Position numbers and translations under genes: made by a program
Source of the DNA: Gyrodactylus bullatarudis
Taxonomy: Eukaryota; Platyhelminthes; Monogenea; Gyrodactylidea; Gyrodactylidae
Assembly (NCBI GenBank): GCA_012064415.1
Contig: SSNU01000086.1
Span: forward strand, 258,459-322,458
Length of the DNA stretch: 64,000 nucleotides
Reading direction: 5' to 3'
The notes under the pieces: model-generated
Database searches by the model: none
What the model saw: only the letters and a program-made list of their open reading frames with translations
Told to the model about the DNA's origin: nothing
Part shown: positions 10,691 to 24,536 of the stretch, one piece after another
How positions within the stretch are numbered: the stretch's first letter is position 1
Layout: the number at the start of each line of letters is the position of its first letter

Positions 10691-13600
10691 TCAAGCAATC
10701 ACTGAGTTGTCTGTCTTCCAAACTCTACACTTGTCATTCATGTAGAGAATGAATAGGATAATTGAACTGCTGAAAAGGATAAAGATAGGCCAGAACACAC
10801 TATGGAGAAATATTGTAGTAGAAAAATTCAAGTTTAACAAAGCAGCCGCCTTCAACGGGTTCCCATCAACCTCTAAACTCTTGTGATGTTCTTGCTCCAG
10901 TTTATTCAAATCTCCACCTGTACCATGATCATTGTTGTTGTAGACTTCATTGGATGTACTTTTATGTTTAAAACTTAGATCGGTAAGAGGATCATACGGA
11001 TTTGCAAAACACAGGAATTCTTTATCCAAGAGATTCTTTTTAAACTCAACCACAGTCCTGTTGTTGTCAGCCTCACGTTTATGACAGGGGGCATTGGAGC
11101 ACTGAAAAAATGTTTATTCTGAAATACATGCATTTGTGAATAAAGGAACAATCCCCTTTTACTTTCCTCATAAACGTATTCTTTCTTATGAAAAAGAGTA
11201 ATTTACTTTTTTAACCATAATTGTTTTGTTTTTTTCCTTTCTGACTATAGTTATTTATATTTTTACCGTTTATAAGTTATAAATTCATATATTGACCTTT
11301 CTTATATTTTCTTGATGAAAAAAAAATATTTTTTCGACTATAGTCAATTTCAAGTTTACTTTTTTTTGACTATAGTTATTTTCCCTTTTTAATTTCTTAA
11401 CTATAGATTTATTCTTTTTTGACTAATTATTATAATTTTTCATAATAATATCTATCCAGTGGATAGTATCCGCACCGGATTTATGAATCAAAATTATTTG
11501 TAGAAATTTAAAGTAAAATCACTTAATTTGGAGCCGTAAATATTTCTTTTAAAATATGGATTATTTAAAAAATTGTTGAGTGGACAGTCCCGTCTCGTTT
11601 CTTGTAGAATCTTATTTTAAATAGACATTGTACATTTATACTCCATAGACGTATTATCATTTCTTTTTACAGGAATATCTCTTCGGATTTTATGAGAGGG
11701 AAGCTGTACGTTTTTCTTTGACTATAATTTAATAATTCAACCCTCAAAGTCCCAGAGAATTTTTTTTCATGACTCGGATTCAATCTTCTGTCTATCCATT
11801 AGTTTCAGAATACGCTGATTACGAATCTACAGTTGTTTCAATGCAATTATTTTTGGTTCAGAAGTTATCGATCACAAAATGGGCCAGTTTTTGATCCTAA
11901 AACAGGCTATTTTTGTATCTTTAACAGATAGAGTGCAGGCGATTGCATATTTGAATTCAACAGGTATGATTACTCGATAAAAGTTATCTTACTTTTTACC
12001 TATGACACTGGGAAGTAGGTTTTCAAAAAAACGTTTTAAACAAAAATTAATTTTTTTGAAAAAATCAACTCTCTTTAAATTAGTATAGCACGATTTTTGA
12101 GAATGATAGAACCAAGATCTTTGCGTATTCCAGGAGATTAATAAATTTCCTATCAAATGGGGCGGGGTAAACGAAGTATTTTCTGAGGTTTAAATAGATA
12201 ATGATGAGTTGCTAAAATAACACGTGATAGAAATAACCCAGGGGGACTTTAAGGGTTAATATTAATTTAACTATAGTCAAAAAATTTCAAAAATTATAGT
12301 AATAAAAATGAAGATTAGAGAAAGTATAGTCAGAAAGGCAAAAATGGGATTGACGAAAGTCAAAAATAATATGGCCAACAGCCATTGACTATAGTCATGA
12401 AAGGTAAAAACATAAATAACTATAGTCAAAACGGAAAATAATCATAGTTAAAAAAGTAAATTACTCAATAAAAAAATTTTTGAAATTTTCTCATATCGCT
12501 CAACAATTTTTGTGTATAGCATAACACTTTTAATTGATTTTCAATTTTGCTCAATAGACTCTCTTTCTCTGACTCATGGATAGATAGGCCCTAAAGAGTA
12601 TTGTATTCAAATGCAAATCTTGGCTATTGCTATTATCAAAGTCGAGTGTAATTGAAATTTGACATTAACTAAATCTATGTACAGACTATACTATCGATTT
12701 TCGATACAATGAAGTATGCAACACACAATAAAGGAGAGAAATTATGAACCGAGAATTTCCATCCGACTTGAAAGAGCTACTTTTATCTGTGTGTATATAC
12801 AAGCTATAATGTATAATATATATCTGGGTAATGATATGTATCTGGAATAATAAGGAATGCATTTGTTATAATAATAATAATATTGATATTTCAGATAGAA
12901 ATACACTGGTGTAAGGAAGAACTTTAGGAGTGTGTTATTATTGTAATAATAACACGCAGAGAAATTTGATATGTTTAGAGAGAAAAATTCTCTCTAGCTA
13001 CCAAACAAGTATAAAAATAATCAATAGAATATTTTTACTGATCAGATAAATATGCCAGTAAACAAGAGTTCTCTTCACTACCTGTATATTGTTGAATGGA
13101 TTTGAATGATCGAAATTAAAACCAACAAGTACATTGATAATAAAAGTCAGAAATCAGGCCCAATATAAACCTAATTGACATGAAGATGAGAATTTACTTT
13201 TTTAACGAAAAACCCAATAATTTTCTTTGGAAAGTTAAGAAAAATTTTATTTTTTGAATTCCATAATGAAATCAGCCAATAAGTTGTGTAAATAAAAAAA
13301 ATTCGGAAAAAAATTCAATCTGACCAAAATTAGGCCGTTTTTCAAATTTCAAAAATGCACCTGATTTCATTATGGAGTTCGAAAAATTAATTTTTTCTTA
13401 ACTTTCCAGAGAAAATTATTGGGTTTTTCGTTAAAAAAGTAAATTCTCATCTTCATGTCTATTAGGTTTATATTCGAGAGGGAAATTCTTTTTTTTCTTC
13501 TTAGGATTTGGGGACATTTTCAATGTATGGTTCATCGATACCTGAATAAGTTATTTATTCTTAAAAAAGAATTTTCGGTTACAACAACGTAAGAATCGGA

Positions 13601-16600
13601 ATAATAAAATGGGATGTCACATAAAGACACCTGGAAAATACAGACACTATTAGATTTTACCACCAATAATTATTATACTCATAAGTGGAAAAATAATACA
13701 GTAGTAGTTACATAATACAGCATTTTTCGATATTTAGTGAAAATATTGGTTTTACAGTCATTTTACGTAATTAGTGGACAATTTTTCGATATTAAAGGAT
13801 TCGTTGACAAAATTAGTGGACAAGTTCCCAAAATTAGAATAATTGAAGGTGTAATTATCAAATGAGTTTATCAAAATTAGTGTACATTTTCTCGAATTTA
13901 GTGGAATGCTTAAACAAAATTACTGGATAGTTTTCCAATATTAGAAGAATGAGATAACTACAGGTTAGGATCTTTTCGAATATAGTGGACAGTTTATCGA
14001 AATGAAGAGACATTATTTCGTCTTTAGTGGACAGTATTTCGAAATTAGTAAACAAGCTTAACGTGATTAGTGGAATTATTTTTTACAAGCTATTTTTGTA
14101 ATAAATAGATGATTTATAACACCGAAAATTAATTTTAACCAGCCTTCAATGGTTCAAGGCTTTTCTCAGATATTTCAATTTACTTTCATGATACGGAGTT
14201 AATTCTTTTTTTTCAATTCTAGCTATAAAACAAATAAAATATTTATTCATTGTTACGACAAATTCATCAATAAAAATACTAATACTTTCATTAATTTCTC
14301 TAATCTATCGTTCTGAGTAACTAGCACCTAGAACGAAATATTTCTTGTTAAAATTTATTTCTGTATTAACTGATTATCAAGATGGTTCTATTCTAGTCTT
14401 TTCAATTGAACGTACTTTTTAAAAATAAATAATCGTAAAATAAATTTTCTTGTCTACACACTTTGTTGATACAGAATTTTATTTTCCTCGAACAATCTTC
14501 TATGCCTTAATCAAAACCATTAAAAACACATTTTTGAAAGTCAAAAGTAAAATTTTTCATGTTCTGATATACAAAAATCATCAAAATTTTCCTTCAAAAT
14601 GTGTAAAAAGGCTTAATTTTTTACTATAAGCCCTATTTAAATTCAAATTGTAAACTCTTTTTCTCAAACATATCCTAGGTGTGAAAAGGTGTCCCAGAAC
14701 AAACTCGAAAACGGATGGTTTTATGGGAAAAAATGTTCAGTTTTCAATCATCTTCAAGGTGAGATTTATGCAGGGAAAAGTTGAAAAATTCGGCAAACTC
14801 TACTACACTCATCATGTGATGGTTAAGATAGGAAGCCCGAGATTACGGACCAAAAGCAGGAGTTGATTGATTAGATCAACTGTAGTTGGAAATTGTAGAT
14901 CGAAAAGATCAACTAGAAGTAGGTCAATGAAGGAGGAAGTGGAAATTGCTAACTTTAATTAAATTTTTATAAAAGTTACTATTTTTTAAAATATCAAATT
15001 GGGGCTAATCACAAATAAAACGAATAGCAAAATGACAGTTTTTAAAGTTTTAATAGTTAAATGTCCTGTATTGATATTCAGTTCAACTTGTGCAATAAAT
15101 TATTTTCTTATTATTTATTTTCGAAAATCATTCATTTTAAAATGGGTTTAATTTTTTAAGATTTTTCTCTCATTCATACATTCTAATAATATTCATTAAT
15201 ATACAGCATTCTGTCTATCTTATTAGATTGCATTGGGATTTTTTGTCAATTCATTGAAAATCTTAAAGAGAAGAAAATTCTCTTTCGAATGATATGAATA
15301 AGCAAAACCAAGTTATAGTATATTATTATTATTATTATTATAGTATTAATCTTAAGAAGGTTTGAAGAATTGACGGTAACAGTGAAGATGACCGGACATC
15401 GAACCTAAGGGTTGACCCGAATATACCGGTCTGTGCGTGGGTGTATACATTATATAATATTGCGTATACATTGTAATGTAAATTCAAAGGTGGTCAGGCT
15501 AAATTATACACAATTATAAATAATTATTTATCCTACAGAAAAATACGTTACAAATTGTTCAATATCTCAGGTTCTACAAAAGATAATCTAAAAATACTAT
15601 TTTGTATAGAATTTTACGCTTAACAAGATGGTATAATGTTCAAATCTGTAGAATAACAACAAAATTACAATATGAAATATTAATATTCGTAAGTATCAAT
15701 TTTAAGTGAAATTGGAGCATTTGCAGTTGGCTTAAGTCTATTGAAGTAGTCTTAAAATAGCTGCAGGGAGTGATCGAATTTCTTGACTTATTGGTTAGAA
15801 GAATCCTTCGTAAGTACACATAGTTGCTCAAGCGAAAGGATTATTAAATTACGCTGATTGGTTAGAATTTTGGGGCAGAGAGGTATAAAAATAAATTCTG
15901 GAATCAGTATCAAAAGTCATTTATAAATAAAATTCGAAAAAAGATTTTTGGTAAAATATTGAAGAAAAATTAAATTTTGTGATTTTTTAAACTTTGAGCT
16001 GGTAGTTATAATTTTTGTTAATTTAAAGGTGGGATCAAAGGTTGGTTTCCAAAATGACAAATAGACAAAGAAACCAAAGAAACTTTTGAAAGAACCTTAA
16101 ATTTAATGTTCAAATTTCATAATGATCTTGGATCATCCTAATTCATTAATTTTCAAGCAGTAAAAATGATCATAAAATAGGAAATAGACTTTGGTAAGAT
16201 TATAAATTTTCAACGACCATTTTTGTTTTATTTTTCTATTGGTAATCCAGAAAATCAACGTTTGATTTCTCTCACACCTTGAAATCAACAAAAAATTTCA
16301 ACTCAAGTTGAAGAAATGCATATTGTTTCCAAGAAAATATTTAATAAAATCTTTTTGTAAGAGTCATGAATGCCCTAGTTCATGGAGAACAGCTTAGGAA
16401 TGTATTTTAGATTCTTTACGTTGATATCAATTAAATTTTTCTTATTTTCACGAAGAGATTTTGATTTATTAAATGTTTAGCATGATACAAACAAAAAAAT
16501 TATTTTTCGCTACAGAAAATTTGTGATAATCATAAAAAATGTATAAATATCGAGCTGGTGTAGGAGTCTGACGAGATCCGGTGAAATAAAAGCTTTATAA

Positions 16601-19600
16601 CTACATATTCCCTAGTCTTCTGATCCTCTTAATGAATTCCTCATTAATAGTTCAATAAAATAATTTATTTCGTCTAAATTTAGTAGTTTCGATTAAATAT
16701 TCTCATGACATTTTTGAATGATGAACGAACAGAAGAAATTATTATTGTACCTCGAATTTCAGGATGTTGTAGCAGTTCAAGTTAGCCAGATGAGTAAATA
16801 TTTTGGTTGAATTCTTATATATGCCAACGTAAATATTTTTAATCTTGGTTGTTTGGCAATTCAGTTAATCTTATAACTTGTAACAAGTATATCTGAAAGC
16901 CAGTTAAAATTCTTGCTCGGTTTCAAGATTATCTGATAGTCTCAAGAATACCGAGAACCTTGTAGCTAGTAAGAAGCTCGACTGAATTTCAGATAAACGT
17001 ATTACTCAGTTTCAAAGATGTGATCTAAGATAGATAAATGAATATTTGAACATATTTGGCATATTTTAAAATTATTCTTCGAATCATTCTTAATTCGAAC
17101 CTTTAACAGTCTGTGGTTTATTTCTAGATAAACCATTAGCAGAATATAAAATGTAACTTGTTTGGTAATGCTTTTTTGACCTTTTTAATTTTCTTTTATG
17201 ATTTGAAACTTTAAACATTGTTCTTTATTTTAGTTTAGTTAATCAATTATAGTTGACATGAAGATGAGAATTTACCAGTTCTACAAAACACTTGATATTT
17301 TTCTCCAGATAATCAAGAACATGCAATCTTTGGATGATAATTAATTACAATTAATCACCCTTTAAAAAAATATTTGGGGTGATATTTTGGAATTAACCCA
17401 TTTTTGATATATGTTATTCAGTTTTTTTGAGTCGGTGAATTCGGGTTTTTCTCAAAATTTCTTCTACGGTGGCTAGTGGCTCTCAGAAAAAAATGTTACA
17501 GCTTCTCTGAATTACACGGACGATATTGGGTTAAAATTGTGCACTTAATGAGCCATAACTGTTTCTATATCTTATTGAGTGTGTAGTCTAATTTGATCGG
17601 CTTTAATTAACTATTTTCAGAATTCAGAAAAGCATAATCTAGTATTCGTTGACTTGATTCGATTTGATCTTATTTTCATGTGTCTCTTACGTGAAGAGAC
17701 GTTAAATCTCAAAAATAAAATAGAAATTTTATATAGATGGAAGAATCATTCTTTAAATCATTATACAGAAATCAATCAACAGAAGAATTAACTTGTTCTG
17801 CTCCTTAATTGGTCATTGTTAAAAAGTTTGTTACTTAGACTTTTTGAATTAATTTTCTTTTAAAAAGTGAAAATGATGAACAAAGATTAGAGAATGTAAA
17901 CTAAATTGATGTTCCTAAGTTTGATGAAGCACAAAGAGGAAATTTTCTCCCTCAAGAGACTAGAAAAGCAAATCAATCATGAATTTCTCTATCCTTTCTT
18001 CCCTGATTAGGAGTGGATTAATTTTTGTTCAATAGTAACTGCAAAAAATTTTGATATTTTCCATACACCATCATGAAATAGTATTAAAGAAAATTATTTT
18101 GAATATCTGAGCTCTTCAACTTAATATTCACCTTTTATTAATTAGATTCTAGTGTGATTTGCTGATTATAATGATGTTCTTTAGATGATCCAACTCTCTA
18201 TAATAACAAGGCGAGTATTTTTAGGTTACTAACCTGGAAATTAGGCAACTTATGTCGTCCAAAATTAGTATTGGAAGACTGCGAAATATTTTGATTTCAC
18301 GCATTAGCACATGTATTATTATTAATCAAGTTATTATGTTTATAAGTCGAATACTTCACAGTTCACCTTAAAATCCATAGTTAATGATTAGGGATGTTTA
18401 ACTTGCCTTCAATTACTAAAAACTATGTTAAAGACATGGTCGAAAATGTTCAAACTGAGCTTCATCAAGAATTATAATTCAGCAAAACCATAAAGTTTAT
18501 TCTTAAATTACGATGAAGATAAGTTTATTTAGTGCATACAGACTCTGTATTACAGAGAAAAAACTTTAACCTCACATTATTCTCAATGGATCTATAGTTA
18601 CAACTGACTTTTTGTACTCTATTGAGTAAAAATTAAAATTTTCTCGCCTTTTAATAACAGAGTTAACTGTTGTAGTTATAATGTTTATTAACTTTTGCTG
18701 TAAGAGGTAGGTTAAATGAGTCTTTAATTGGATTCTAAGCACCAACTTTAATATGGTTTTTCTTTATTTATTCAATTAAATATCGATTGGGTATTAATTC
18801 TTTCTCAACAAAACGCCTTGATATTTTCAATTTGGCACGAATGGCCTACCCTTAATGGTTGTTGTTAATCCCCTCCATACTTATTGAAGTTGATTTCAAG
18901 ACGTAAATTTCCTATTTTTACAAAAATCTCAATATTTTTCTCTGGAAGGTCAGGAAAAGTATTAATGAAATGAGCCCATGAAACGTTGCAAAAATTCTAT
19001 TTAGCCAAAATTAGGGTACTGTATTTTTTGATAATGAAGGGATCTTCATGAGGAATTAGAAGTCGAGTGACTCTAACACCGGCTTGATATTTATATTAAA
19101 TATATGAGAATATGCTAATTCCTTTTATTGGTTCAAATAGTAAACTGTATTTTTGTATTACAAAATTCTTACTTTTTAAACGCTCAAAATTTTCATGGAT
19201 TTCGAAGATTTAAAACTACTAAATGTTGATCTGGCCAATCCGGAGGTTGAGAGAAACCCACCGTTTCCAAGAAAAATTTAGACTTTTAAATCATCCTATT
19301 GTCTCATTTTATAATTTGATCCAAAGAATATTTGTGTTTCTAACTATATGGAGAAAAATATTGGAAAAAATAAAACTGATAAATTCTCATCTTCATGTCA
19401 ATTAGCTTTGGATTCTGAATGAAATCTAGAAATTGAAAAAGATCTAAGAGTTCAGATCCCCAAGTTTGTTTGCAATTGATGAATTTTTGATGCGTGAAAA
19501 TGGCGCAATTTTTTTGAATCAAATTTCAAAAAATCTTTTCGACTTTCGAATTACAATTGAAACTTTTGTAAAATCCAAAATTCCCTTCATAAAAGAGAAG

Positions 19601-22255
19601 CTACTTGATAAAAAATACTCAGTTCATTTTCTAGGAAAATGAGAAAATTGGTTACAATTTCACGCCTAATTGATTCTGAATAGTGCTGATACGTAGTGCT
19701 AACCTTTTTAATCATTTTAGACGAGATTTTTTTCGTTATTAATGATAACTTATTATAAATAACTGTTTGATAACTTTTTAACATCGATATAATCTCAAAA
19801 TAATTATTAATAGTGGTGAAAGTCTCTAGAACGAGCAAAAATTACAAACTCTTGCTTTTTTAATTCTTGAGAATATCACTGAAATTCCCACTAGCTAAAC
19901 ATTTTGTCATCATTGATGGAGAATGTTAAAGGAACACAAGAAAACTAATCGATCAGTTCAAAAGTTAGTTGATCATTAACTTCTTCTGAAAAAAATCTAT
20001 AAAGTAATGTAACTATTTCAAGTTATTGATTCTTAATGCACGATTGAATTCAAAAAAATACAATTCTTTACAAGAAGACATCAAAAGTTGAAACCCTTTT
20101 GCTCTAAAACGAAGTCCTCGATTCAAATAGTTCTTCAACAAGACACAAGTATCAATTTTGTTTCTTGAAGTTATTTATTTGATTAATTATGCTTAGTCAT
20201 ACGTAGCAATTTTATTCATTATAATGGTCGATTTTTTCGATCGATAAATTATTAAAATTTGACAACTGAGTTCGTAAGAACTGAAGAGAATTTTCGCCTA
20301 AATGAGTAAATCAATAGTTGACCTCAATTTTTAAATTTTAAAAAATAAAAAAGTTTCTCAAGTTTTGGTCACGTAGATTAAGAAAATAAAAGTTGAAAAG
20401 TTTTAATTAACTTCAAAAGGCTTTCGAAGTTCTTGACTTTGAGGGAGCATATGATTACTTGAGACTTTTGAAAGCTCAAAGTAATCTACAATAGCATAGC
20501 AATTTTCTCCCAAAAAATTTTTAAGATCTGAAATTTTCATCGAGGTCTAATGTATAGGGCCTCAAGAAATTTGACCTAAAAACCAAATTTCTAGACCTAT
20601 AGACCTCATTAGTTTTACAAAATTTCATCTATTGGATACACTAAAGTTTACTGTATTGGTATAGCTCAATGCAGAGAAGTTCTAATGGAAATTTTCTGAC
20701 TACCCTTTCAATAAGTTAATGTTATTCTGATATCTCATTCATGTTTTACTCTGTTGAAAGGCAAAGTACTACAAGTCGTGTTTTAGTTTTTATCAAATAA
20801 CTCGAATACTAAATATTGTACTATGGAATTCTTTAAAAAGTACAAATATCTGAAATCAGTGAAGAAAGTATTGAATTGAAAAAAAAGTCCGATTTCTTAA
20901 ACTGTGTGTAATAAATACTGGATTTGTATGAATAAATCTGAATTGATCTAAATTCTCAAGCGATTTAGCAAGTATTCACGAGATGGATCAGTGATAACAA
21001 TTAATTTCAAAATTTGAATTAAATTTCTATATCTCTCTTTTTTAAACTGGTACCGTATTACCATAAGGAATCCTTATTAAGGATATCTCTCCCAAGACAG
21101 ATTTATCAATGATTCTATTGTGAAATTCAATAATTAATTAATTTCCTCCTATTATTGAATTAAAAGTAAACTGACAAATCACTATACAGAACAAAATTAA
21201 GAAATAATACAAACCTAGTTTCATATGGAGCTTGGGATTTTTAGGCAATAAACTTCTGTACTTATACTGTTTGCTAAGTAAGAAGATCAAAAAGGACCTG
21301 AGTTGGGAACTAGCCCACGACTTATCTTTCAAAGACGCTAGCCTATGCAGCAGCACATTGTTTCCAGATAATATGTTTTCAAGACCATAAAGTTTGAATA
21401 TTTTGATAATCAGTTACTTGTCTAAGAAAAAACTTTTGATCATTCTCTCATCAGAGAGCAAGTTCAAAAAAAACTTCAAAATATCTTAGAAGTATGCTTA
21501 AATATTGATTCTAGTAAAATAATTTTTCTTCGTCACGATCTAGATTTCAAAAGTTCTTGATGAAAAAAATTCCCATCTTCATGTTTACTCCCAGCTTTAT
21601 ATTAAACTTTTAAAGAGATTTACCTAAAAACATGAAATAAAACATAAGTAATACTGTATTTAAAATTGTTCAACTAACGTTAACCAAATTAACTTACCTG
21701 CAAGTTGTGATATGAGGAATATGTACTAAAGGAGTCATAAAGAAATACAGCTCTTGTCTCGTTGGTTCTATTCCATCGGTAGGACTCCCTCCCTTTCTTG
21801 TATGCTTCCATCTTCATAGGGGAATCTTTAGGATACTTGATATCCCCACTTAAATAATTTTTGTAGTGTCCTTCTGAAATTGGGGTATAGTACACTTTGA
21901 TGCGAAGACATGGGAAATTACTTCTTTCCTTTGAGCATTTATTTTCACACGTACTTGATCGGGTTATTTCACTATTGTCAAATTTACAAAAACCCGGCTC
22001 GAATACGGATTCTGATAAATATGGCTTTATGACTAATTGAATTAGGATACATTCAACTATGAGTGTTGTCGATATAAAAGTAGCACAGGCCAAATAGACA
22101 AATTTAAGAAATTCTGGCGAGAAGAAACGAAGACGATTCTTTGTCTTTATACCAATAGTCCCTTGATAACTGACATTGTCGAGGTTAAAACTTTTTGTAC
22201 GACTTGAATTGCGAATGTCCCGAACGACTAAATTATCGAATGTATGCTTTGGCAT
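10691..22255 (-). CDS. TipE/KCNMB-family ion-channel auxiliary subunit
   Basis: Predicted 322 residues from two exons (minus), 21698-22255 (186 codons) and 10691-11101 (136 codons plus stop), both in phase 0 with CAG|GTAAGT and TTTCAG|TGC borders. Architecture: cytoplasmic N-terminus, first membrane segment about residues 50-75 ('FVYLACATFISTTLIVEC'), a long extracellular loop with many cysteines and N-glycosylation sites (NRT, NET), then a second membrane segment beginning 'FLHSVFWPIFILF'. The loop's 'CSNAPCHK' and 'FLCFANPYDP' line up with the conserved CxxxPxC and FxCyxdP patterns of BK-channel beta subunits and insect TipE, and 'LHSVFWP' is the family's hallmark before the last helix. Such subunits modulate Na+ or BK K+ channels in excitable membranes. 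Which channel it serves cannot be read from sequence. The 10.6-kb intron holds many mobile elements. Confidence 0.87.
11196..12466. mobile_element. Foldback element with repeated GACTATAGTC motifs
   Basis: Ends are inverted over roughly 80-100 bases: the left begins GAGTAATTTACTTTTTTAAC and the right is its inverse, ending at 12466. Both arms carry repeated copies of the self-complementary GACTATAGTC or its near forms (near 11245, 11335, 11369, 11399; 12272, 12387, 12417). The interior is interrupted by a TTAA element at 11741-12255. No protein is encoded. It lies in the TipE-like intron. Confidence 0.75.
11741..12255. mobile_element. TTAA miniature element nested in the GACTATAGTC element
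   Basis: The left end CCCTCAAAGTCCC and the right end GGGGACTTTAAGGG (followed by TTAA) are inverted copies. The left target is TTCAA, a probable mutation of TTAA. Relatives of its left part (58878-59040) and right part (58090-58250) occur elsewhere. Because it splits the surrounding foldback, it inserted later. Confidence 0.65.
13164..13474. repeat. Foldback of the dispersed 'ACATGAAGATGAGAATTTA' family
   Basis: Arms 13164-13275 and 13361-13474 are inverted copies; both outer ends read ATATAAACCTAATTGACATG (one base differs) and continue GAAGATGAGAATTTAC. The same terminus occurs singly near 17254, 19385, 21572, 34031, 53175, 53690 and 61815, so this is a high-copy family. Confidence 0.85.
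13725..14080. repeat. Degenerate tandem repeat with core ATTAGTGGACA
   Basis: At least ten variants of a unit like TCGAAATTAGTGGACAG recur, many spaced about 30-36 bases, with drift and a few gaps. It lies in the TipE-like intron. Short open frames here are by-products of the repeat. Confidence 0.65.
15318..15344. repeat. TAT microsatellite
   Basis: About eight units of ATT/TAT in a row. Confidence 0.85.
16558..16605 (+). ncRNA. Hammerhead-ribozyme-like motif, class II copy 2
   Basis: Core strands CTGACGA (16568-16574) and GAAA (16583-16586). Helix III pairs ATAAA with TTTAT around loop AGC, so the required A15.1-U16.1 pair is present and the cleavage triplet would be ATA. Helix I pairs AGT (16565-16567) with ACT (16600-16602); TGTAG (16559-16563) and CTACA (16601-16605) are also complementary. 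Helix II (GATCCGGT) is poor, which weakens the case. Confidence 0.55.
20459..20601 (+). repeat. 143-bp repeat identical to 30442-30584
   Basis: Starts TTGAGACTTTTGAAAGC and ends TTTCTAGACCTATA. The copy at 30442-30584 matches it base for base by direct comparison, in the same orientation, and flanks differ on both sides. It lies in the TipE-like intron. Confidence 0.95.
20745..20890 (+). repeat. Fragment of the 47440-48195 inverted-repeat family
   Basis: Contains 'tgttgaaaggcaaagtactac' in part followed by diverged 'tctgaaatcagtgaagaaag', matching the right arm of the large inverted repeat near 48010-48110 with many substitutions. Confidence 0.6.
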
Positions 22256-24536
22256 AATTCTCAGGAAGCATCTCTTGTCAGCTTCATGGTTCTTGTTTCT
22301 AACAATCCACTCTCTTCACTACTCTAGAGATTAAAATCACACAGATATGAGTATATAATTTTTTTTCAGTTTTCCTTCCTATATTATAATTCCCTGTTAG
22401 ACACAAACTGAGAGAAAGATCAGTAAAAAAGTTTATCAAATGCCTTATGTGTGTGTTTATGCCTGTTCATCTCACAATCAAGGATTGCCTACTTGTGATT
22501 GGTCGATTTATGAGAACTAAACAACTGATGAAATGGAAAATAAAGAGACTGTAGTTTATAGACTCTATCCTATCATAGGCTAATAATACATCTGTGAGGT
22601 ACGTTATGAATGAGGATCATAATGCAATAATTTTTCGCAATGATGAATGATCGTAATCATAATCGACGTATCTCCTCACGCATACTAACAGGAACAACAA
22701 GGTGAATACTCACTCAGGAGTAGACGACACACAGTTGAAAGAATAATATACTGAATAAAAACGTTTACGTGCAATGCATTAGATTATATTCACCAAATAC
22801 ATTTAGAATAGATATATTTACATACATATATAATATATTATTGTATCCCTATTATATATAGTCTTGAGAGAATAGATGTTTCCTCTAAAATGTACTACGC
22901 ACATATGGAAATGTACAAGATATGTTTTATCTTGGGGGATTATTCATAGGATCTGAAAGAGATTCATTTCGATTTAAAAAGATTTCTCCCTTCACGAGAG
23001 AGAAAAGCATAAATCAAAATCTTTCAGGGATAAAATTATCAAATTTTTAAACCTACAGAAAATGGTTTCTTTAAACTTTTCTCATGTTTTTTTGCTAGTT
23101 CTAGATGGCTTAGTATGTTGATACGTAAATTTGGTTGATATGACAGAACTCTCAATTTTTTCATCAAGAAAGATTTTTAGGAATCCAGCTCAAGTTGACT
23201 ACTTTTATCAAAAAAATTCCGGAAAAAATCATTTTATGAAAAATATGGTCATTTTTCAAATTTTTATTTGGCGCCGAATTCCATTTTTCGGAACTTTGAG
23301 CTGAAAATTTTTATTGACTTGGTTAAAAGAGGCTTTTTAGGATCAAAGTTAGACAAGAAAATCACTTATGTTAATTCTGTTTTAAATGCATAACCTCATT
23401 ATCGTTTGGGATTTCTTGATCATTTTCACTTCTTGAAAATGGTGGATTTGACGAATATTTATTGGCGATATTTGGCTCCCTTGTCAAACTATATAAGTGG
23501 CTTACATTAATTTTGATTAAACGCGCGTACGATGGTCTAGTTGAAAAAATTATCTCGACTTGCTTTATTTTTAAAAATCGACATGCATTTACATTTAAAC
23601 ACCGTTCTTCTTCAAAATAATTATTAAAACAAGTTAGAACTTCGGTATTCTTGTGAAATATTTTTTTTTAGTTGAAAAGATAATTCAAATTAGATAATAA
23701 TTAAAACTAAAATTCAAGAGTTTACAAAATGTCTAAAAGATACCTTCTTCTCTGCAAGAGTCATTTCTAATTTCAATAGGAATATATCATCGATGAATAG
23801 ATTAAAAATTTTATCGCAGTTTCTTTAAGAGGGCAGCCATTGACTATAATTTTTCTTATCTTTCTCGTGATTTGCATAGAGTATTGTTTTTTTTGAATCC
23901 ATGATGACTCCTCAGTGAGCCTTTTTACATCATTTCTAAGGATTCTTTTGGGTGGGAAATGCTGCTAAAAAGATCTGACCAAATGATAATCTGATAAGGC
24001 GGATACTCTAAATATTCAAGACCAATTTCGTTACGTCTCTCTGGAACCATGAGATCTTTCATTATACTACAGTGTTTAAAGTTTCAGTTTAATTCAAGTT
24101 TACTCTTTATCAATGTTATTATTTGATTGGGAAATGATGTTTCTAAATACAGAGATGGCATGAGAAAATTTCTAATAGAAATCAATACTTTCCAAGTGGA
24201 TTTCATACAACTGGGATAAATATTGACTGATCCTCTAACGATTGTACTCTGTTTAAATCATACAATCTTGTGGAGATTTCGCTAAATTATGCATTCTCGT
24301 AAGGCTATTTGATACAAAGCTGGGTGATTTATGATTTATACTAAAACTACTAAAGAATGGAATATGGTGAAGATTCTTTTGAAATTCAAATCATAAAACC
24401 CACTTTTAATATAAGCCTTTTATCATCTTTTGAGGAAAAACATGAGATTTTTCAAAATTCTGTTTTTCTTGATCTTTGAACTAAAAATATTTTAATTTTG
24501 AACAAAGTAGTTATTCAGGGAGCTGTTCGGCATAGA

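Noticed and set aside
12932..12955. Perfect hairpin GTGTTATTATTG / TAATAATAACAC as a terminator
   Set aside because: A 24-base A+T-rich hairpin inside a eukaryotic intron has no terminator meaning; it is probably microsatellite-derived.
15370..15450. Locally more G+C-rich segment around 'gatgaccggacatcgaacc' as an RNA gene
   Set aside because: No tRNA, snRNA or other fold could be drawn, and no repeat copy was found.
21138..21356. 72-codon minus-strand frame as a middle exon of the TipE-like gene
   Set aside because: The exons on either side join in phase 0 without it and already supply the expected loop cysteines; it has no family motif.
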